Source: [Pantoea] beijingensis
GTDB taxonomy: Bacteria; Pseudomonadota; Gammaproteobacteria; Enterobacterales; Enterobacteriaceae
Length of the DNA: 64,000 bases
Reading direction: 5' to 3'
NCBI RefSeq assembly: GCF_022647505.1
Contig: NZ_CP071409.1
Coordinates: forward strand, 1,364,001 to 1,428,000
Shown here: positions 35,916 through 48,091 of the stretch, piece after piece
Position numbering within the stretch: position 1 is the stretch's first letter
Layout: every line of letters starts with the position of its first letter
The notes under the pieces: generated by a model
The model's input: only the letters and a program-made list of their open reading frames with translations
What the model was told of the DNA's origin: nothing
Database searches by the model: none
Made by a program: the position numbers and the translations under genes

Positions 35916-36920
35916 ATGAGTCTGGATATCGACCAGATTGCCCTTCACCAGCTAATTAAGCGTGATGAACAGACGCTGGAGCTGGTTTTACGCGATTCGC
36001 TATTGCCCACCAATGCTACTGTTGAAGCGATGGTCGAGGAGCTGCACCGCGTATACAGCGCAAAAAGTAAAGCTTACGGTCTGTTCAATGAAGAGAGTGA
36101 ACTGGCCAATGCGCTGCGCAACTGCCGTAAAGGAGAAGATGATTTTCTTGCCTTTAGTCGCGCGGCAACCGGTCGTTTGCGTGATGAACTGGCAAAGTAT
36201 CCTTTTGCGGAAGGCGGTATTGTGCTCTTTTGCCATTATCGCTATCTGGCCGTTGAATACTTATTGGTCTCGGTCTTGAGTAGCCAAAGCAGTATGCGCG
36301 TTAATGAACAACTGGACATCAGCAGCACGCATTACCTTGATATCAACCATGCTGATATTGTTGCTCGTATCGACTTAACCGAATGGGAAACGAATCCGGA
36401 ATCCACCCGCTATCTTACTTTTTTACGGGGACGGGTAGGGCGTAAAGTCTCTGACTTCTTTATGGATTTCCTTGGTGCCAGCGTTGGACTGGATACTAAA
36501 GCGCAAAACCGTGGCCTGCTACAGGCGGTGGATGATTACTGTGCCGAATCTCAGTTGGATAAAGGCGAGCGGCAAAATTATCGGCAACAGGTTTACAGCT
36601 ATTGCAACGAGCAGTTGCAGGCGGGTGAAGAGATTGCGCTGGAGGCGCTATCGAGCGAGCTACCGCCACTGGGAGAAAAAACGTTTCAGGCTTTCACTCA
36701 GGAGCAGGGATACGAACTGGAAGAGAGTTTCCCGGCAGACCGCAGTACGTTACGTCAGCTTACGAAGTTTGCTGGCAGCGGCGGTGGGCTTACCCTTAAT
36801 TTCGATGCAATGCTGTTGGGCGAGCGGATTTTTTGGGATCCGGCAACGGACACCTTGACCATAAAAGGTACTCCGCCGAACTTGCGCGATCAGTTGCAAC
36901 GCCGTACCGGCGGCCATTGA
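35916..36920 (+). CDS. yejK: Nucleoid-associated protein YejK (NdpA)
   Basis: A 334-residue DNA-associated protein (37-kDa nucleoid-associated NA37 family). It starts [27 protein letters not shown] and includes [11 protein letters not shown] and the conserved [31 protein letters not shown] near residues 165-195. E. coli YejK interacts with topoisomerases and the nucleoid. I chose ATG 35916 with AAAGGAGAG upstream, not the TTG at 35880. It ends just before a terminator shared with rplY. Confidence 0.95.
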   Translation: MSLDIDQIALHQLIKRDEQTLELVLRDSLLPTNATVEAMVEELHRVYSAKSKAYGLFNEESELANALRNCRKGEDDFLAFSRAATGRLRDELAKYPFAEGGIVLFCHYRYLAVEYLLVSVLSSQSSMRVNEQLDISSTHYLDINHADIVARIDLTEWETNPESTRYLTFLRGRVGRKVSDFFMDFLGASVGLDTKAQNRGLLQAVDDYCAESQLDKGERQNYRQQVYSYCNEQLQAGEEIALEALSSELPPLGEKTFQAFTQEQGYELEESFPADRSTLRQLTKFAGSGGGLTLNFDAMLLGERIFWDPATDTLTIKGTPPNLRDQLQRRTGGH

Positions 36921-36934
36921 TCACCATTGACCCC

Positions 36935-36964
36935 AAAAAAAACGCCGCATTAAGCGGCGTTTTT
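36935..36964. terminator. Bidirectional terminator between yejK and rplY
   Basis: AACGCCGC-attaa-GCGGCGTT with an A-run before it and a T-run after it, serving the two convergent genes. Confidence 0.9.
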
Positions 36965-36979
36965 CGACAGCATCAGCGA

Positions 36980-37264
36980 TTAAGCGCGAACGAAGTCGAT
37001 GTGCTGCAGTTTTGGCTTGAACGGGTGACGCTGAACAGCCTGAACTTTAACTTTAACTTCTTTACCGTCGACAACCAGGGTCAGAACATCGGTATAAAAC
37101 TCAGGCTTAACCTGGGTGTTCATCAGTGAGTCATGATCCAGTTCGATAGCAACAGCTTCTTCCTTGCCACCGTAAATGATAGCGGGGAATTTGTTAGCTG
37201 CACGCAGGCGGCGGCTCGCACCCTTACCCTGCTCTTTACGTACTTCTGCATTAATAGTGAACAT
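36980..37264 (-). CDS. rplY: 50S ribosomal protein L25
   Basis: The 94-residue short form of L25, which binds 5S rRNA in the central protuberance. Key text: [29 protein letters not shown] and [18 protein letters not shown]. It is the Enterobacterales type without the CTC-like extension. Single gene with its own terminator. Confidence 0.97.
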   Translation of the reverse strand: MFTINAEVRKEQGKGASRRLRAANKFPAIIYGGKEEAVAIELDHDSLMNTQVKPEFYTDVLTLVVDGKEVKVKVQAVQRHPFKPKLQHIDFVRA

Positions 37265-37385
37265 TTGTGTATCTCTTCAAGAATATGATCCTGCTACAGG
37301 CGACCCAGCAACAGGTTGGAGTGTTCAGCTTTTGCGAGAGCAAAAGCGGGCGGCATTATAGCCGAGTTACCTTTGGCAGGCAAAT

Positions 37386-37502
37386 ATACCCGTCATACTT
37401 GACGCTGCTTCTGCGTTGACTGCGTGTGTGCGCGCCGGTCACATAGTTTGCTATGCTCCCGGTGACTTGCAACCTTGCCGCAACGCCAATTATTTAGGGT
37501 AT
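37386..37502. repeat. 117-bp palindromic intergenic repeat (ATACCC...GGGTAT)
   Basis: The block begins ATACCCGTCATACTTGA and ends AATTATTTAGGGTAT, with further complementary parts inside (ACATAGTTTGCTATG). Similar non-coding palindromic elements with ATACCC/GGGTAT ends are scattered in Serratia, Yersinia and Erwinia genomes. I see one copy here, between rplY and radD. Confidence 0.7.
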
Positions 37503-37555
37503 CCCGTCATCCCGGAAGGTGCTTCTGCGGTTGGTCGCGTTGGTGATTATCGGTT

Positions 37556-39310
37556 TTAGCGTAGTTCATTAGCCCGGCGATAGCGTCCCTGATAATCGAA
37601 TAACTTTTCTCTAACCTGCCAATAATATTTGTGCTGACGTGCAACGACAAAATCGGGATGCCGTAAGAGAGGCTGTAATGCGACGATATCAGCAGCATTT
37701 TGCCAGCCAAGTGGCACACCAGGTGCACGCTGGTGGGGACGCATAAAGATCTGTTCAAAGGCTTTACGCTGGGACGGGGTTTTCAGACGGAAGCGTTCGC
37801 TGACGCTGTTTCCGTCTTCATCAAAATATTCAGCCTTAAGCCATTCACCGTTCTCATCATTACCGTGGGTCAGTTGCATTCCACCACAACGTAAAACCAG
37901 AGCATCCTTTAATTTAAGGGCCGCTTTCAGCATATCGTCCGGATCGACAAGAATGGCGTCACAGTGGTGACAGCGTCGTGCCGCAATGTCGTTTTCCGTG
38001 TTGCAGTGCGGGCAGTTTTTAAAGCGAAAGCGGAAGTCACACTGTTCGCGATGACCTTCATCATCGTCCAGTACTCCCTGGCAGCGGCGTCCGAAATGTT
38101 CAATAACGGTACCGTCTTGCGTGGTTTTTCCCCAGAAGGTATTCGCGAAACCGCAGGCGGGACAAAATACTTGCACCGGGTGATTATCGCTTTTACCTTT
38201 TGGCGCGCCAACCTCGGGCGTATAAAGGTCGTGCGGGTTTCCGGCATAATCAAGGATCAGACAGTCGCTTTTTCCCGGTGATAAACGCAAGCCGCGGCCC
38301 ACGATTTGCTGATACAGGCTAACGGATTCGGTTGGGCGTAGAATAGCGATTAAATCAACGTGTGGTGCATCAAAACCCGTTGTGAGTACTGCCACATTGA
38401 CCAGATAACGTAGTCGTTGATTTTTGAAGGCAGTGATAGTGGCATCTCGTTCGGCAACTGGCGTCTCTGCGCTGATTAATGCCTTTGCTGACGGCAGGAG
38501 CGAGAGTACTTCTTTCGCGTGCTCAACAGTCGCAGCGAAGATCATCACGCCTTTGCGATCTTCAGCAAACTCAACGATCTGACGGATGATTTGTGGGGTG
38601 ATACGCTGTTGCTGTTTTAATTCGCGGTTAAGATCAGCCTCGCTGAAGAGCCCGCTTGCTTGTGCCGTTAGACGACTGAAATCATATTGTACTACCGGCA
38701 TATCCAGCCGCTCAGGCGTGACAAGGAAGCCATGTTTAATCATGTAACGTAGCGGCAATTCATAGATGCAGTCACGGAATAGTGCCTGCTCATCCCCACG
38801 TACCATCCCGTGATAGTGAAACTGATATATCCACCCTTTGCCCAGACGATAGGGTGTTGCGGTTAATCCCAACAGTCGCAACTGAGGATTATGTTGGCGA
38901 AGATGAGTAAGAATATGCTGGTACTGGCTGTGTGCGTTGTCACCAATACGATGGCATTCATCCACAATCAGCAGTGAGAACGCACTGTCAAAACGCTCAA
39001 GATTACGTGCAACGGACTGCACGCTGCCAAATACAACTTTACTTTCACTCTGCTTGCGCTGCAGACCGGCAGCGAAGATATCAGCTTCAAGCCCGTAAGC
39101 TTGATATTTGCTGTGATTTTGCGCAACCAGTTCTTTTACGTGCGCAAGCACCAGTACCCGACCGCGTGCGCGCCTTGCCAGCTCGGCAATCACCAGGCTT
39201 TTACCTGCACCGGTAGGTAACACTATGACGGCAGGTTGTTGGGAACGGCGGAAGTAGCTGATCGCAGCATCAACCGCTTCCTGTTGATAAGGACGCAGAG
39301 TAAACGACAT
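37556..39310 (-). CDS. radD: DNA repair helicase-like protein RadD (YejH)
   Basis: RadD is an SF2-type ATPase acting with RecA in double-strand-break repair. The 584-residue protein has Walker [16 protein letters not shown], Walker B VDECHRIG (a DEcH box), motif [15 protein letters not shown], and motif [16 protein letters not shown]-terminal zinc-binding module has CPACGFA...C and [19 protein letters not shown] chose ATG 39310 ([13 protein letters not shown]) by homology to E. coli YejH; the frame extends to 39418, but that part looks unconserved. The ribosome binding site is poor. Confidence 0.95.
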   Translation of the reverse strand: MSFTLRPYQQEAVDAAISYFRRSQQPAVIVLPTGAGKSLVIAELARRARGRVLVLAHVKELVAQNHSKYQAYGLEADIFAAGLQRKQSESKVVFGSVQSVARNLERFDSAFSLLIVDECHRIGDNAHSQYQHILTHLRQHNPQLRLLGLTATPYRLGKGWIYQFHYHGMVRGDEQALFRDCIYELPLRYMIKHGFLVTPERLDMPVVQYDFSRLTAQASGLFSEADLNRELKQQQRITPQIIRQIVEFAEDRKGVMIFAATVEHAKEVLSLLPSAKALISAETPVAERDATITAFKNQRLRYLVNVAVLTTGFDAPHVDLIAILRPTESVSLYQQIVGRGLRLSPGKSDCLILDYAGNPHDLYTPEVGAPKGKSDNHPVQVFCPACGFANTFWGKTTQDGTVIEHFGRRCQGVLDDDEGHREQCDFRFRFKNCPHCNTENDIAARRCHHCDAILVDPDDMLKAALKLKDALVLRCGGMQLTHGNDENGEWLKAEYFDEDGNSVSERFRLKTPSQRKAFEQIFMRPHQRAPGVPLGWQNAADIVALQPLLRHPDFVVARQHKYYWQVREKLFDYQGRYRRANELR

Positions 39311-39553
39311 GAATTGGCAACGATTTTGGAAACAGGGTCGTATTATGCCATGAAAGCAGGTGAACAGCGCGATCGCCTCTGTTAGCGAGGTGTAACCCTG
39401 GGTTATACTAGCCTTCACCTTTCAGGGCGCGCTGGCGTCTTTTCAGGCGTTTAACCCGATACGCTACAGGTAAAATCAGATCCGATGCAGCGTAATGTAT
39501 GGCGGGTATGACACGCCGGACTTCATTTCAAGAAAACAGGCAAAGCAGATTTA

Positions 39554-40258
39554 ATGCGACTCGATAAATTTTTATCTCAGCAACTGGAAATTAGCCGGGC
39601 AATTGCAGCCCGTGAAATCCGTGGTCGACGCGTTACGGTTGATGGTGAAATCGTCCGTGACTCCGCGTTTAAACTTGACCCGGAACATCAGGTTGAATAT
39701 GACGGGAATCCGCTACAGCAGCAGTTTGGTCCACGCTACTTTATGCTGAATAAACCGCAGGGTTATGTCTGCTCTACCGACGATCCCGATCATCCTACCG
39801 TGCTGTTCTTCCTGGAAGAACCCACAGCCTGGAAACTGCATGCGGCAGGGCGCCTTGACATTGATACTACCGGTCTGGTTTTGATGACTGATGATGGACA
39901 GTGGTCTCACCGTATTACCTCACCGCGCCATCACTGTGAGAAAACCTATCTGGTCACGCTGGAACAGCCATTAAGCGATGACACCGCACAACAATTTGCT
40001 GAAGGTGTTCAATTGCATGGTGAAAAAACGCTAACGCAGCCGGCGACATTGGACGTTATCGCAGAAAATCAGGTCCGTCTGACCATCAGTGAGGGGCGTT
40101 ACCATCAGGTTAAGCGCATGTTTGCTGCTGTTGGCAACCACGTTGTTGCACTTCATCGCGAACGCATCGGTGCTATAACGCTGGATAGCGATCTTGAACC
40201 GGGCGAGTATCGTCCATTAACGCTCGAAGAGATTAGCAGTATAGTCGTGCCGAAGTAG
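39554..40258 (+). CDS. rsuA: 16S rRNA pseudouridine-516 synthase
   Basis: RsuA isomerises uridine 516 of 16S rRNA. Residues 1-50 are an S4 RNA-binding domain ([34 protein letters not shown]); the catalytic part includes [19 protein letters not shown] and the active-site Asp in [21 protein letters not shown], then [17 protein letters not shown]. Length 234, near E. coli's 231. Divergent from radD, followed by bcr on the same strand 139 bases on. Confidence 0.97.
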   Translation: MRLDKFLSQQLEISRAIAAREIRGRRVTVDGEIVRDSAFKLDPEHQVEYDGNPLQQQFGPRYFMLNKPQGYVCSTDDPDHPTVLFFLEEPTAWKLHAAGRLDIDTTGLVLMTDDGQWSHRITSPRHHCEKTYLVTLEQPLSDDTAQQFAEGVQLHGEKTLTQPATLDVIAENQVRLTISEGRYHQVKRMFAAVGNHVVALHRERIGAITLDSDLEPGEYRPLTLEEISSIVVPK

Positions 40259-40397
40259 CCGCGGGGAAGGCCTTATCTATAAAAACATCACCTGACGGCA
40301 GGAGTATGAATCCCGCTCAGCTTGTGAAGAGCGGCGATTCCGGTGAATGGGCAACCCGCACCGATGCCGCTTCAATTATGAAGAGAGGGGAAGTAGA

Positions 40398-41591
40398 GTG
40401 CGAAAGGAAAGTAACTCCTCAATCGGCTTGGTCGTTATTCTCGGCCTTCTGGCTATGTTGATGCCCTTGTCGATTGATATGTATTTGCCGGCACTGCCGC
40501 AGATTGCCAAACAATTTAACGTCTCTGCCGGCAGCGTACAGATGACGCTGAATCTCTATATCCTTGGTTTTGCGCTCGGGCAGTTATTTTATGGCCCACT
40601 GGCGGACAGCTTTGGTCGGAAGCCGGTGATAACCTTTGGAACGCTGGTGTTTGCGCTGGCAGCTGCGGCCTGCGCGATGTCTCAGACGGTTGAACAACTG
40701 ATCAATATGCGTTTTTTGCATGGACTGTCTGCTGCTGCGGGGAGTGTAGTGATCAGCGCGTTAATGCGTGACAGCTATTCGAAAGAGGAGTTTTCACGCA
40801 TGATGTCATTTGTGATGCTGGTCACCACGATTGCACCGCTGCTGGCACCCATCCTGGGCGGTTGGATGTTGCTGATTTGGAGCTGGCACGCCATTTTTTG
40901 GGCAATTTCCGCTGCAGCAATTGTTACCACGCTGCTGGTAGTCACCCAAATTAAAGAGACGCTACCCCGTGAAAAACGTCAGCGTTTTCATCTTCGTACC
41001 ATGCTTGGTAATTTTCTGCAGCTTTTCCGGCATACGCGCGCTTTTAGCTATATGCTTGCCAGCGGTTTCTCTTTCGCAGGATTGTTCTCATTTCTGAATG
41101 CCGGGCCGTTCGTCTATATCGAAATCAACCATATTTCGCCTCAACATTTTGGTTACTACTTTGCGCTTAATGTGGTGTTTTTATTCATTATGACGTTAAT
41201 TAACAGCCGTTCAGTACGCCGCTTTGGCCCGCTGGCCATGTTTCGCTTTGGTCTGTTAATTCAGTTTGCGATGGGGATCTGGTTGCTGATTGTTAGCCTG
41301 CTCAATTTGGGCTTTTTACCGCTGGTGTTTGGCGTTGCGATGTTTATCGGCTGCGTCGCGATGGTTTCGTCGAACGCGATGGCGGTGATCCTTGATGAAT
41401 TTCCGCATATAGCAGGGACTGCGTCATCACTGGCCGGGACGCTACGTTTTGGTATCGGTGCACTGGTCGGAATGCTGCTCTCAACTATCACCTTCAACAG
41501 TGCCTGGCCAATGGTTGGTGCCATTGCACTGTGCTCAACGGTATCAATTTTGCTGTATTTATACGCCAGTCGCCCGCATAAACGGGTTTAA
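40398..41591 (+). CDS. bcr: Bicyclomycin/sulfonamide resistance MFS efflux pump
   Basis: A 397-residue 12-helix drug:proton antiporter. It matches E. coli Bcr closely at [41 protein letters not shown] (family loop motif), [20 protein letters not shown] and [21 protein letters not shown] chose GTG 40398, behind GAGAGGGGAAG, giving the usual length. A longer frame from 40347 lacks similarity at its start. Confidence 0.95.
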   Translation: MRKESNSSIGLVVILGLLAMLMPLSIDMYLPALPQIAKQFNVSAGSVQMTLNLYILGFALGQLFYGPLADSFGRKPVITFGTLVFALAAAACAMSQTVEQLINMRFLHGLSAAAGSVVISALMRDSYSKEEFSRMMSFVMLVTTIAPLLAPILGGWMLLIWSWHAIFWAISAAAIVTTLLVVTQIKETLPREKRQRFHLRTMLGNFLQLFRHTRAFSYMLASGFSFAGLFSFLNAGPFVYIEINHISPQHFGYYFALNVVFLFIMTLINSRSVRRFGPLAMFRFGLLIQFAMGIWLLIVSLLNLGFLPLVFGVAMFIGCVAMVSSNAMAVILDEFPHIAGTASSLAGTLRFGIGALVGMLLSTITFNSAWPMVGAIALCSTVSILLYLYASRPHKRV

Positions 41592-42019
41592 TTTCATCTC
41601 TGATACAAAGCGCATAATCCCCTCTGCGGTTCCTGCTGTCCATTTCGGGATAGCGCTGCCTGTAGCGTAAGACAGTGATGGATGGCGGGGGACCTATTTT
41701 CCGGACAGAAACATTTAAATGGGGCGTTTGGTTTATTGCTGGACCTTATCTGGTGTTTGTACGAAATGCATGATTCCTTACCTGCGTTGTAAAAAGTAAT
41801 GCGCAAAAAAGTTATTAATTTGTAGCGAAACTGGTTGTTATCCCGGTATTAACGCGGTAAATATATTCGATAAAATGAGAACTAACTCTCAAAAAATGAA
41901 GTCGTATCACGCGAATTATAAGAAAAGCGACAGTTGAGATTGACACGTATTCTGAAACATTCAGGTGCTGATTTCGCCGCGCTGTTGCGAATAAAATACC
42001 ACTGCTCCGGGGATTTGAT
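41592..42019. other. Intergenic region between bcr and yejG
   Basis: About 430 bases. I see no frame with a convincing start and no clear terminator. The last 150 bases, AT-rich around 41840-41900, probably hold the yejG promoter and leader. Confidence 0.5.
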
Positions 42020-42364
42020 TTGACTACGCTACATCTTTCAGTCGTTCATCGTTTACCACAGCGCTACCGCTGGTCTTCCGGGGGAGCGGGTGAGGTAATT
42101 GAACCTTTAAATATTAGCTCGTGGGCGGATGAGGACGCGCTGATTGGCTTGAAATTACTCAGTCATGATGGTGAGACCGCCTGGGAAACCATGCATAAGC
42201 TTAAAGCTGCACTGGCTGATATTCAGGTAGACTGCACCGTGCTGGAGTGGGAGGGGGAGCCTTGCCTGTTTGTCTACCTCAATGATGAAGCCGCCACCAC
42301 CTGCCGCCTGAAAAACCAGGGCGTGGCCATTGCTGAAACCTTTTCGCCAGTAAATCCGTTCTGA
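42020..42364 (+). CDS. yejG: YejG family protein
   Basis: A 114-residue protein that resembles E. coli YejG along its length: [16 protein letters not shown] at the start and [29 protein letters not shown] with NPF at the end. Its function is not established. Start is TTG 42020, behind CCGGGGAT, which aligns with the E. coli N-terminus. Single gene convergent with yejF. Confidence 0.92.
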   Translation: MTTLHLSVVHRLPQRYRWSSGGAGEVIEPLNISSWADEDALIGLKLLSHDGETAWETMHKLKAALADIQVDCTVLEWEGEPCLFVYLNDEAATTCRLKNQGVAIAETFSPVNPF

Positions 42365-42393
42365 CCTTATTCGCAGGCTTGCGTCAGATGATG

Positions 42394-43983
42394 TCAGGAA
42401 AATGACAAAAGCTGACGCGTATACGCCTGCTGTGGTGCGGCAAAAATTGTCTCACAATCGCCTTGTTCCACCACTTCCCCCTGCCGCAACACTACCAACT
42501 GATGGCACAGCGAGCGCACTACTTTAAGATCGTGGCTAATAAAAACGTAGGCCAGGCGGTGCTGCTGCTGCAATTTCTTGAGCAGCTCCAGGATCTGTTT
42601 TTGTACTGAGCGATCGAGAGAAGAGGTGGGCTCATCCAGAATTAGTAGCTCGGGTTGCAGGATTAGCGCCCGGGCGATAGCGATGCGTTGGCGTTGTCCG
42701 CCGGAAAATTCTGCAGGATAACGGTAGCGGGTTTGTGGATCGAGTCCAACCTCAAGCATGACTTCAACTACTTCACGGTCGCGCTGTTCTTCCGTCAGGC
42801 TTGGGCGATGCACCTGTAACCCCTCGGCGATAATTTGCGTGACGTTGAGTCGCGGATTTAACGAAGAGTTTGGATCCTGAAAAACCACCTGAATACGCGG
42901 GCGCACCTTAAGCATTTTTTTACGGTCCCACTGATGTAATGGTTGGTTATCAAACCAAATATCTCCCCGGGACTGGATTAACCGTAATAGTGCCAGCCCA
43001 GTGGTGCTTTTGCCCGATCCTGATTCTCCTACAAGCCCCAGGCTTTCTCCCGGGCGCAGCGTGAAGCTGAGTGATTTCAACGCAATGTGGTGATCGACCG
43101 TACGTCGCATTAAGCCACGCCTGATGGGAAACGAAACCTGTAAATCCTCAACGCGCAGCAGCGGCAATTTTTCAGCGTCGGATGGTAATGGACGGCCTTC
43201 GGGCTCAGCGTCCAGTAGCTTACGCGTATATTCATGCTGAGGTGCTGCAAACAGTAATGAAGTATCGTTATTTTCGACGACAGAACCGTTGTGCATTACC
43301 GCTACATTATCGGCTAACTGGCGGACAATATTTAGGTTGTGGGTGATAAACAACAACCCCATATTCAGTTCCTGCTTCAGTTCTTTCAGCAGGGTCAGGA
43401 TTTGAGCCTGAACCGTAACGTCCAATGCTGTCGTTGGCTCATCAGCAATGAGCAGTTCGGGCTGTGTCAGCAGCGCCATAGCGATCATGATACGCTGCCG
43501 TTCTCCTCCAGATAACTGGTGCGGATAATCACTGAGGCGATTTTTAGCGTTGCGGATACCAACGCGATCAAGGCAAGTGAGCATTTCGGCTCTTGCAGCT
43601 TCGCGGCGCATACCTCGGTGCAGCGATAGCACTTCATACAGCTGTTTTTCAATGGTATGCAGCGGATTCAGTGACATCATCGGTTCCTGGAAGATCATCG
43701 CCATACGGTTGCCGCGTAGGCTGCGCAACGTGCGGTCATTAGCCTGCAGCACATTGTGTCCGGAAAAATAAATTGCACCACCTTGATAAAGGGTCGGCGG
43801 CGTAGGCAACAGCCGCATCACCGAAAGGGCCGTTACGCTTTTCCCCGAACCGGACTCCCCCACCAGGGCTAAAGTTTCACCAGCATCAACCGACAGCGAC
43901 AAATTTTTTACTACAGAGCGAGTAATGCCGCCCTGACGAAAAGCGATACTTAAATCTTCAATCTTGAGAAGTGGCGTACTCAT
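42394..43983 (-). CDS. yejF: Peptide/microcin C ABC transporter, double ATPase
   Basis: A 529-residue cytoplasmic ATPase with two fused nucleotide-binding domains, energising the YejABEF peptide importer. Domain 1: Walker [14 protein letters not shown], signature [15 protein letters not shown], Walker [14 protein letters not shown]. Domain 2: [42 protein letters not shown]. Start ATG 43983 one base after the yejE stop. The longer frame to 44031 overlaps yejE and is unlikely. YejABEF imports microcin C and oligopeptides in E. coli. Confidence 0.96.
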   Translation of the reverse strand: MSTPLLKIEDLSIAFRQGGITRSVVKNLSLSVDAGETLALVGESGSGKSVTALSVMRLLPTPPTLYQGGAIYFSGHNVLQANDRTLRSLRGNRMAMIFQEPMMSLNPLHTIEKQLYEVLSLHRGMRREAARAEMLTCLDRVGIRNAKNRLSDYPHQLSGGERQRIMIAMALLTQPELLIADEPTTALDVTVQAQILTLLKELKQELNMGLLFITHNLNIVRQLADNVAVMHNGSVVENNDTSLLFAAPQHEYTRKLLDAEPEGRPLPSDAEKLPLLRVEDLQVSFPIRRGLMRRTVDHHIALKSLSFTLRPGESLGLVGESGSGKSTTGLALLRLIQSRGDIWFDNQPLHQWDRKKMLKVRPRIQVVFQDPNSSLNPRLNVTQIIAEGLQVHRPSLTEEQRDREVVEVMLEVGLDPQTRYRYPAEFSGGQRQRIAIARALILQPELLILDEPTSSLDRSVQKQILELLKKLQQQHRLAYVFISHDLKVVRSLCHQLVVLRQGEVVEQGDCETIFAAPQQAYTRQLLSFS

Positions 43984-43984
43984 A

Positions 43985-45010
43985 TCAATGCACCTTGCTG
44001 GGGTCAAACGCGTCACGAACGGCTTCGCCAATAAAAATCAGCAGTGACAGAAGAAGCGCCAGCGAGAAGAAACCGGCCAGCCCAAGCCATGGAGCCTGCA
44101 AATTATTTTTTCCCTGCAGCAACAGTTCGCCCAGAGAGGGCGAACCCAGCGGCAGTCCAAATCCAAGGAAATCCAGTGAGGTGAGGGTAGTTATAGAGCC
44201 GCATAGAATAAAGGGTAAAAACGTTAGCGTAGCAACCATCGCATTCGGTAGCATATGGCGCAGCATAATGCGGCCGTCGCTTACGCCCAGCGCTTGAGCC
44301 GCGCGAATATAGTCAAAGTTACGGGTACGCAAAAATTCAGCACGCACTACGCCGACCAGACTCATCCAGCCAAAAAGTACGGTAATCGCCAGTAGCCACC
44401 AGAAGCCGGGTTGTACTACGCTTGAAAGCAGGATAATCAGGAACAGCGTGGGCATCCCCGACCATACCTCGATAAAACGCTGCCCCAGTAAATCTACCTT
44501 GCCGCCAAAATAACCTTGGGTTGCACCAACCACTACGCCAATCACGCTGGAAATTACCGTTAGCATCAGACCAAACAACAGCGAGATTCGCGTGCCGTAA
44601 AGAATACGTGCTAATACATCGCCACCGTTTGAATCGGTCCCCAGCCAGTTCTGGCTTGATGGAGGCGAAGGGAATGGTACTTGGGTGGCGAAGTTAATGG
44701 TATTATCCCCAAACCGGACGGGAGCCCACAGAGCCCAACCCTGATTATCAATGCGATCTTTTAGCCAAGGGTCCTGATAATCTGCAGATGTTGCCAGCAG
44801 CCCGCCAAAGTCGGCCTCCGTATACTCAACCACCAGCGGTATATACCAGCGATCCTGATAATGCACCACCAGAGGCTTATCATTTGCCAGCAGCTCCGCC
44901 CCCAGACAAAGCACAAAAATAGCCGTAAAGATCCATAGTGACCAGTATCCGCGACGATTTTGCTTAAAGCGCCCCCAGCGGGCCTGATTAATTGGGCTTA
45001 GGTGTCTCAT
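43985..45010 (-). CDS. yejE: Peptide ABC transporter permease YejE
   Basis: A 341-residue inner-membrane permease of the DppC/OppC type with about six helices. It has the N-terminal [51 protein letters not shown], and the EAA-type loop near [25 protein letters not shown]. It overlaps yejB by 4 bases (ATGA) and is followed immediately by yejF. Confidence 0.96.
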   Translation of the reverse strand: MRHLSPINQARWGRFKQNRRGYWSLWIFTAIFVLCLGAELLANDKPLVVHYQDRWYIPLVVEYTEADFGGLLATSADYQDPWLKDRIDNQGWALWAPVRFGDNTINFATQVPFPSPPSSQNWLGTDSNGGDVLARILYGTRISLLFGLMLTVISSVIGVVVGATQGYFGGKVDLLGQRFIEVWSGMPTLFLIILLSSVVQPGFWWLLAITVLFGWMSLVGVVRAEFLRTRNFDYIRAAQALGVSDGRIMLRHMLPNAMVATLTFLPFILCGSITTLTSLDFLGFGLPLGSPSLGELLLQGKNNLQAPWLGLAGFFSLALLLSLLIFIGEAVRDAFDPSKVH

Positions 45011-46101
45011 TGGCGTCCCTCAAAATCAATGCGCGGATCGACCAGCGTATAGGTAATATCGCTCAAAATATTCAGTAGTAGCCCAATCAGCGTAAAGATG
45101 TAGAGCGTACCGAACATTACCGGATAATCGCGTTGGATGGTCGCATCGTATCCGAGCAAGCCCAATCCATTTAACGAGAACATCACTTCAATTAAGAGCG
45201 AACCGGTAAAGAACATACTGATAAAAGTGGCAGGGAAGCCGGCGATAACTAACAGCATCGCGTTACGAAACACGTGACGATAAAGTATCTTATTTTCGTC
45301 CAGACCTTTTGCCCGAGCGGTGACGACATACTGTTTACGAATTTCATCCATAAACGCGTTTTTTGTCAGCATTGTGAGCGTGGCAAAACCGCCAATAACC
45401 GTAGCCAAAACCGGTAACGCGATGTGCCATAAGTAATCAGTGATTTTTCCATACCAGGGCAAGGTATCGAACTGTGGCGAAGTGAGTCCCCGCAATGGAA
45501 ACCAGTCAAGATAGCTACCACCAGCAAATAGTACAATCAACATGATCCCGAACAGGAAAGAGGGGATAGCGTAGCCAATGATGATCAGCGAACTACTCCA
45601 GATATCGAATGCGCTGCCGTTGCGTACCGCTTTCTTGATACCGAGGGGGATAGACACCAGATAAATGATCAGCGTGCTCCACAGTCCCAGGGTAATTGAG
45701 ACTGGCAGGCTCTCTTTAATTAACTGAATAACGGATGCACTGCGAAACAGACTATCGCCAAAATCAAAGCGTACGTAATCCCAAAGTAGCTTGAAATAGC
45801 GTTCGTGCAGTGGCTTATCGAAGCCGTAGCGTTGAGTGATCTCTGCAATCACTTCGGGATCAAGGCCGCGAGATCCACGATACTGGCTGTCACCGGGGTT
45901 GTGTACAGCATTTGTGCCACGTCCGCTGCCTGCACCGCCATCGGCGGTGGGTAGACCCGACGTTTGTCCAAACTGAATATTGGCGATGGCCTGATCGACT
46001 GGACCACCGGGCGCAACCTGAACGATAAAAAAATTAATCGTAATAATCGCCCACAGCGTAGGGATCACCAGTAACACACGACGAAGAATATAAGCGCCCA
46101 A
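45007..46101 (-). CDS. yejB: Peptide ABC transporter permease YejB
   Basis: A 364-residue permease of the DppB/OppB type. [34 protein letters not shown] is the conserved start, a periplasmic insert ([16 protein letters not shown]) follows, and the EAA-type loop is at [27 protein letters not shown]. Second gene of yejABEF; 10 bases after yejA. Confidence 0.96.
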   Translation of the reverse strand: MGAYILRRVLLVIPTLWAIITINFFIVQVAPGGPVDQAIANIQFGQTSGLPTADGGAGSGRGTNAVHNPGDSQYRGSRGLDPEVIAEITQRYGFDKPLHERYFKLLWDYVRFDFGDSLFRSASVIQLIKESLPVSITLGLWSTLIIYLVSIPLGIKKAVRNGSAFDIWSSSLIIIGYAIPSFLFGIMLIVLFAGGSYLDWFPLRGLTSPQFDTLPWYGKITDYLWHIALPVLATVIGGFATLTMLTKNAFMDEIRKQYVVTARAKGLDENKILYRHVFRNAMLLVIAGFPATFISMFFTGSLLIEVMFSLNGLGLLGYDATIQRDYPVMFGTLYIFTLIGLLLNILSDITYTLVDPRIDFEGRQ

Positions 46102-46111
46102 ACTTTACTCC

Positions 46112-47923
46112 TTAACGTCGTTGGGCCGGCAGCTGTGCGGCTTTGTTAACATCGTACCACCAGCCATCTGTTCCTGAGGAATAGGTTGGCTCAATAGCGG
46201 GCTGAGAAAATTTGTTCCAGTAAGCATAGCGATCCTCGCGATTAAACCACATTGGGATCATATAGTTATTCCATAACAATACGCGGTCTAATGCTCTTCC
46301 TAAGGCGAGTAACGCGGATTCATCACCCTGATTTTTCACGATCTGCGCGATAAGTCCATCAACCACCGGGCTCTCTACGCGTGCGGTATTCCAGCTTGAC
46401 TCAATGTATTGCGACGCCCAGCTGATCTGCAGGGAGGGGCTGGGATAAGGCATGGCGTAGTGGTTAGATGGAATCATGTCGTAATCTCCCTGGCGCAGGC
46501 GGCGCAAGTATTGCGAGCTATCGACCTGCCGCAGGGTTAGGTTAATGCCCAACCGGGAGAGATTATGCTGAAACGGCAGCACCCACTCGGTGTTGGCGCC
46601 GCTGCGTAACAGCAGTTCGAAGGTCAGCGGCTTGCCGGTAATGTTGTTCACAAAGCGTTTGTTTTTTAGCGCCCAACCAGCCTTTTTCAGTAACGTCAGT
46701 GCCTTTAGCAGATTATCGCGATCGTAACCATTGCCGTCGGAGGTCGGGGGCAGGTAACGGGAAGTCAATACCTCATCCGGGATTTTGCCTTTCAGGGGAG
46801 CCAGCAATTCCAGCTCTTTAGCATCCGGATAGCCACTGGCTGCATACTGCGTATTCTGAAAATAGCTGCTGGTACGTTTGTAAGCGTTATAAAATAGCGC
46901 CTTATTCATCCATTCGAAATCGAAAGCCAGCGCTATTGCTTCGCGAACACGGTGATCGTTGAAAACGGGTTTTTGGATATTAAATGCCAACCAGGCGGTA
47001 TCTGTGGCGACATTATTAGGGCGTGCACCCTTAACGATGTGGTTATTTGCAAAATTATTGCCGCGATACTGCGTTGCCCATTTTTTCGCTGAATTCTCCG
47101 CGCGGTAATCGAAGGCTCCGGCTTTAAATGCTTCAAATGCGACATTATCATCAAGGTAGTAGTCGTAGCGCAGCGTATCGAAATTAAAACGGCCTTTATT
47201 CACCGGGAGATTAGCGGCCCAGTAATCTTTCACGCGCGAATAGGTAATGTACTGGCCCAGTTTATAGGCGGTGATCCGGTAGGGGCCACTGGAGAGCGGG
47301 GGAGAATCCAGAGGTTCATTTAGTTTATGATTTTTCCAGAATTTTTCCGGCATTATCGGCAGGCCACTAAGCAGGCCCAGCATCATATCTTTATCGCCAT
47401 TAGGCAGATCGATACGTACCGTCAGCCGGGAAATGGCTTTAACACTGACGCCTTTATACGCCACACGAAACTGCGTCACGCCTTCGGTCATAAACTTGTC
47501 GAAGGTAAAGGCCACATCTCCAGCGGTGATGGGGGAACCATCCTGAAAGCGTGCTTGCGGATTAAGGGAAACCTCCATCCAGCGAAAATCAGCGGAATAG
47601 CGTGCCACTTCGGCAATCAGCGGGTAGTAACTGCCGACTTCATCATCAGAGGCGGTAAACAGCGAATCATACAGGTTATTGGTCGCCACGCCTGGGTTGC
47701 CGCGCGAGGCGTAGCGGTTGAAGTTATCATAAGTACCAATCGATGACAGCGTCATCTTCCCCCCTTTGGGCGCGGCGGGATTGACGTAATCATAATGCGT
47801 GAAATTGCTGGCGTACTTAGGTTCACCCAGCGAAGCAAACGCATAACTCTCTTTAATCTCTTCTGCCTGGGTTGTCAGGCAGAACGAGCTGAGAAAAATA
47901 AGTGTAATCAGACGTATGAACAT
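46112..47923 (-). CDS. yejA: Periplasmic peptide-binding protein YejA
   Basis: A 603-residue solute-binding protein of the DppA/OppA type. Residues 1-20 are a signal peptide ending TQA-EE. Typical text: YASNFTHYDYVNPAAPKGGKMTLSSIGTYDNFN, and YDYYLDDNVAFEAFKAGAFDYRAENSAKKWATQY. It catches peptides or microcin C for YejBEF. First gene of the operon. Promoter in the 168 bases between it and pdeN, not resolved. Confidence 0.95.
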   Translation of the reverse strand: MFIRLITLIFLSSFCLTTQAEEIKESYAFASLGEPKYASNFTHYDYVNPAAPKGGKMTLSSIGTYDNFNRYASRGNPGVATNNLYDSLFTASDDEVGSYYPLIAEVARYSADFRWMEVSLNPQARFQDGSPITAGDVAFTFDKFMTEGVTQFRVAYKGVSVKAISRLTVRIDLPNGDKDMMLGLLSGLPIMPEKFWKNHKLNEPLDSPPLSSGPYRITAYKLGQYITYSRVKDYWAANLPVNKGRFNFDTLRYDYYLDDNVAFEAFKAGAFDYRAENSAKKWATQYRGNNFANNHIVKGARPNNVATDTAWLAFNIQKPVFNDHRVREAIALAFDFEWMNKALFYNAYKRTSSYFQNTQYAASGYPDAKELELLAPLKGKIPDEVLTSRYLPPTSDGNGYDRDNLLKALTLLKKAGWALKNKRFVNNITGKPLTFELLLRSGANTEWVLPFQHNLSRLGINLTLRQVDSSQYLRRLRQGDYDMIPSNHYAMPYPSPSLQISWASQYIESSWNTARVESPVVDGLIAQIVKNQGDESALLALGRALDRVLLWNNYMIPMWFNREDRYAYWNKFSQPAIEPTYSSGTDGWWYDVNKAAQLPAQRR

Positions 47924-48091
47924 GGTGCTGACGGATTCTCCATCGCAAAATTAAACTGATTTTATACTTAAACTCGCTGTCATTACAGCCGATAAATCGG
48001 CTAGCTTAATGATAATTAATAGATATTACCCACCGGAGGATGTTCACCGGTTAGACAGGCTCTTAGTGGCACGCTGTATTTTCATTTGTAC

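Noticed and set aside
39311..39418. N-terminal extension of RadD
   Set aside because: Residues before [10 protein letters not shown] do not resemble the family, and the usual length is reached without them.
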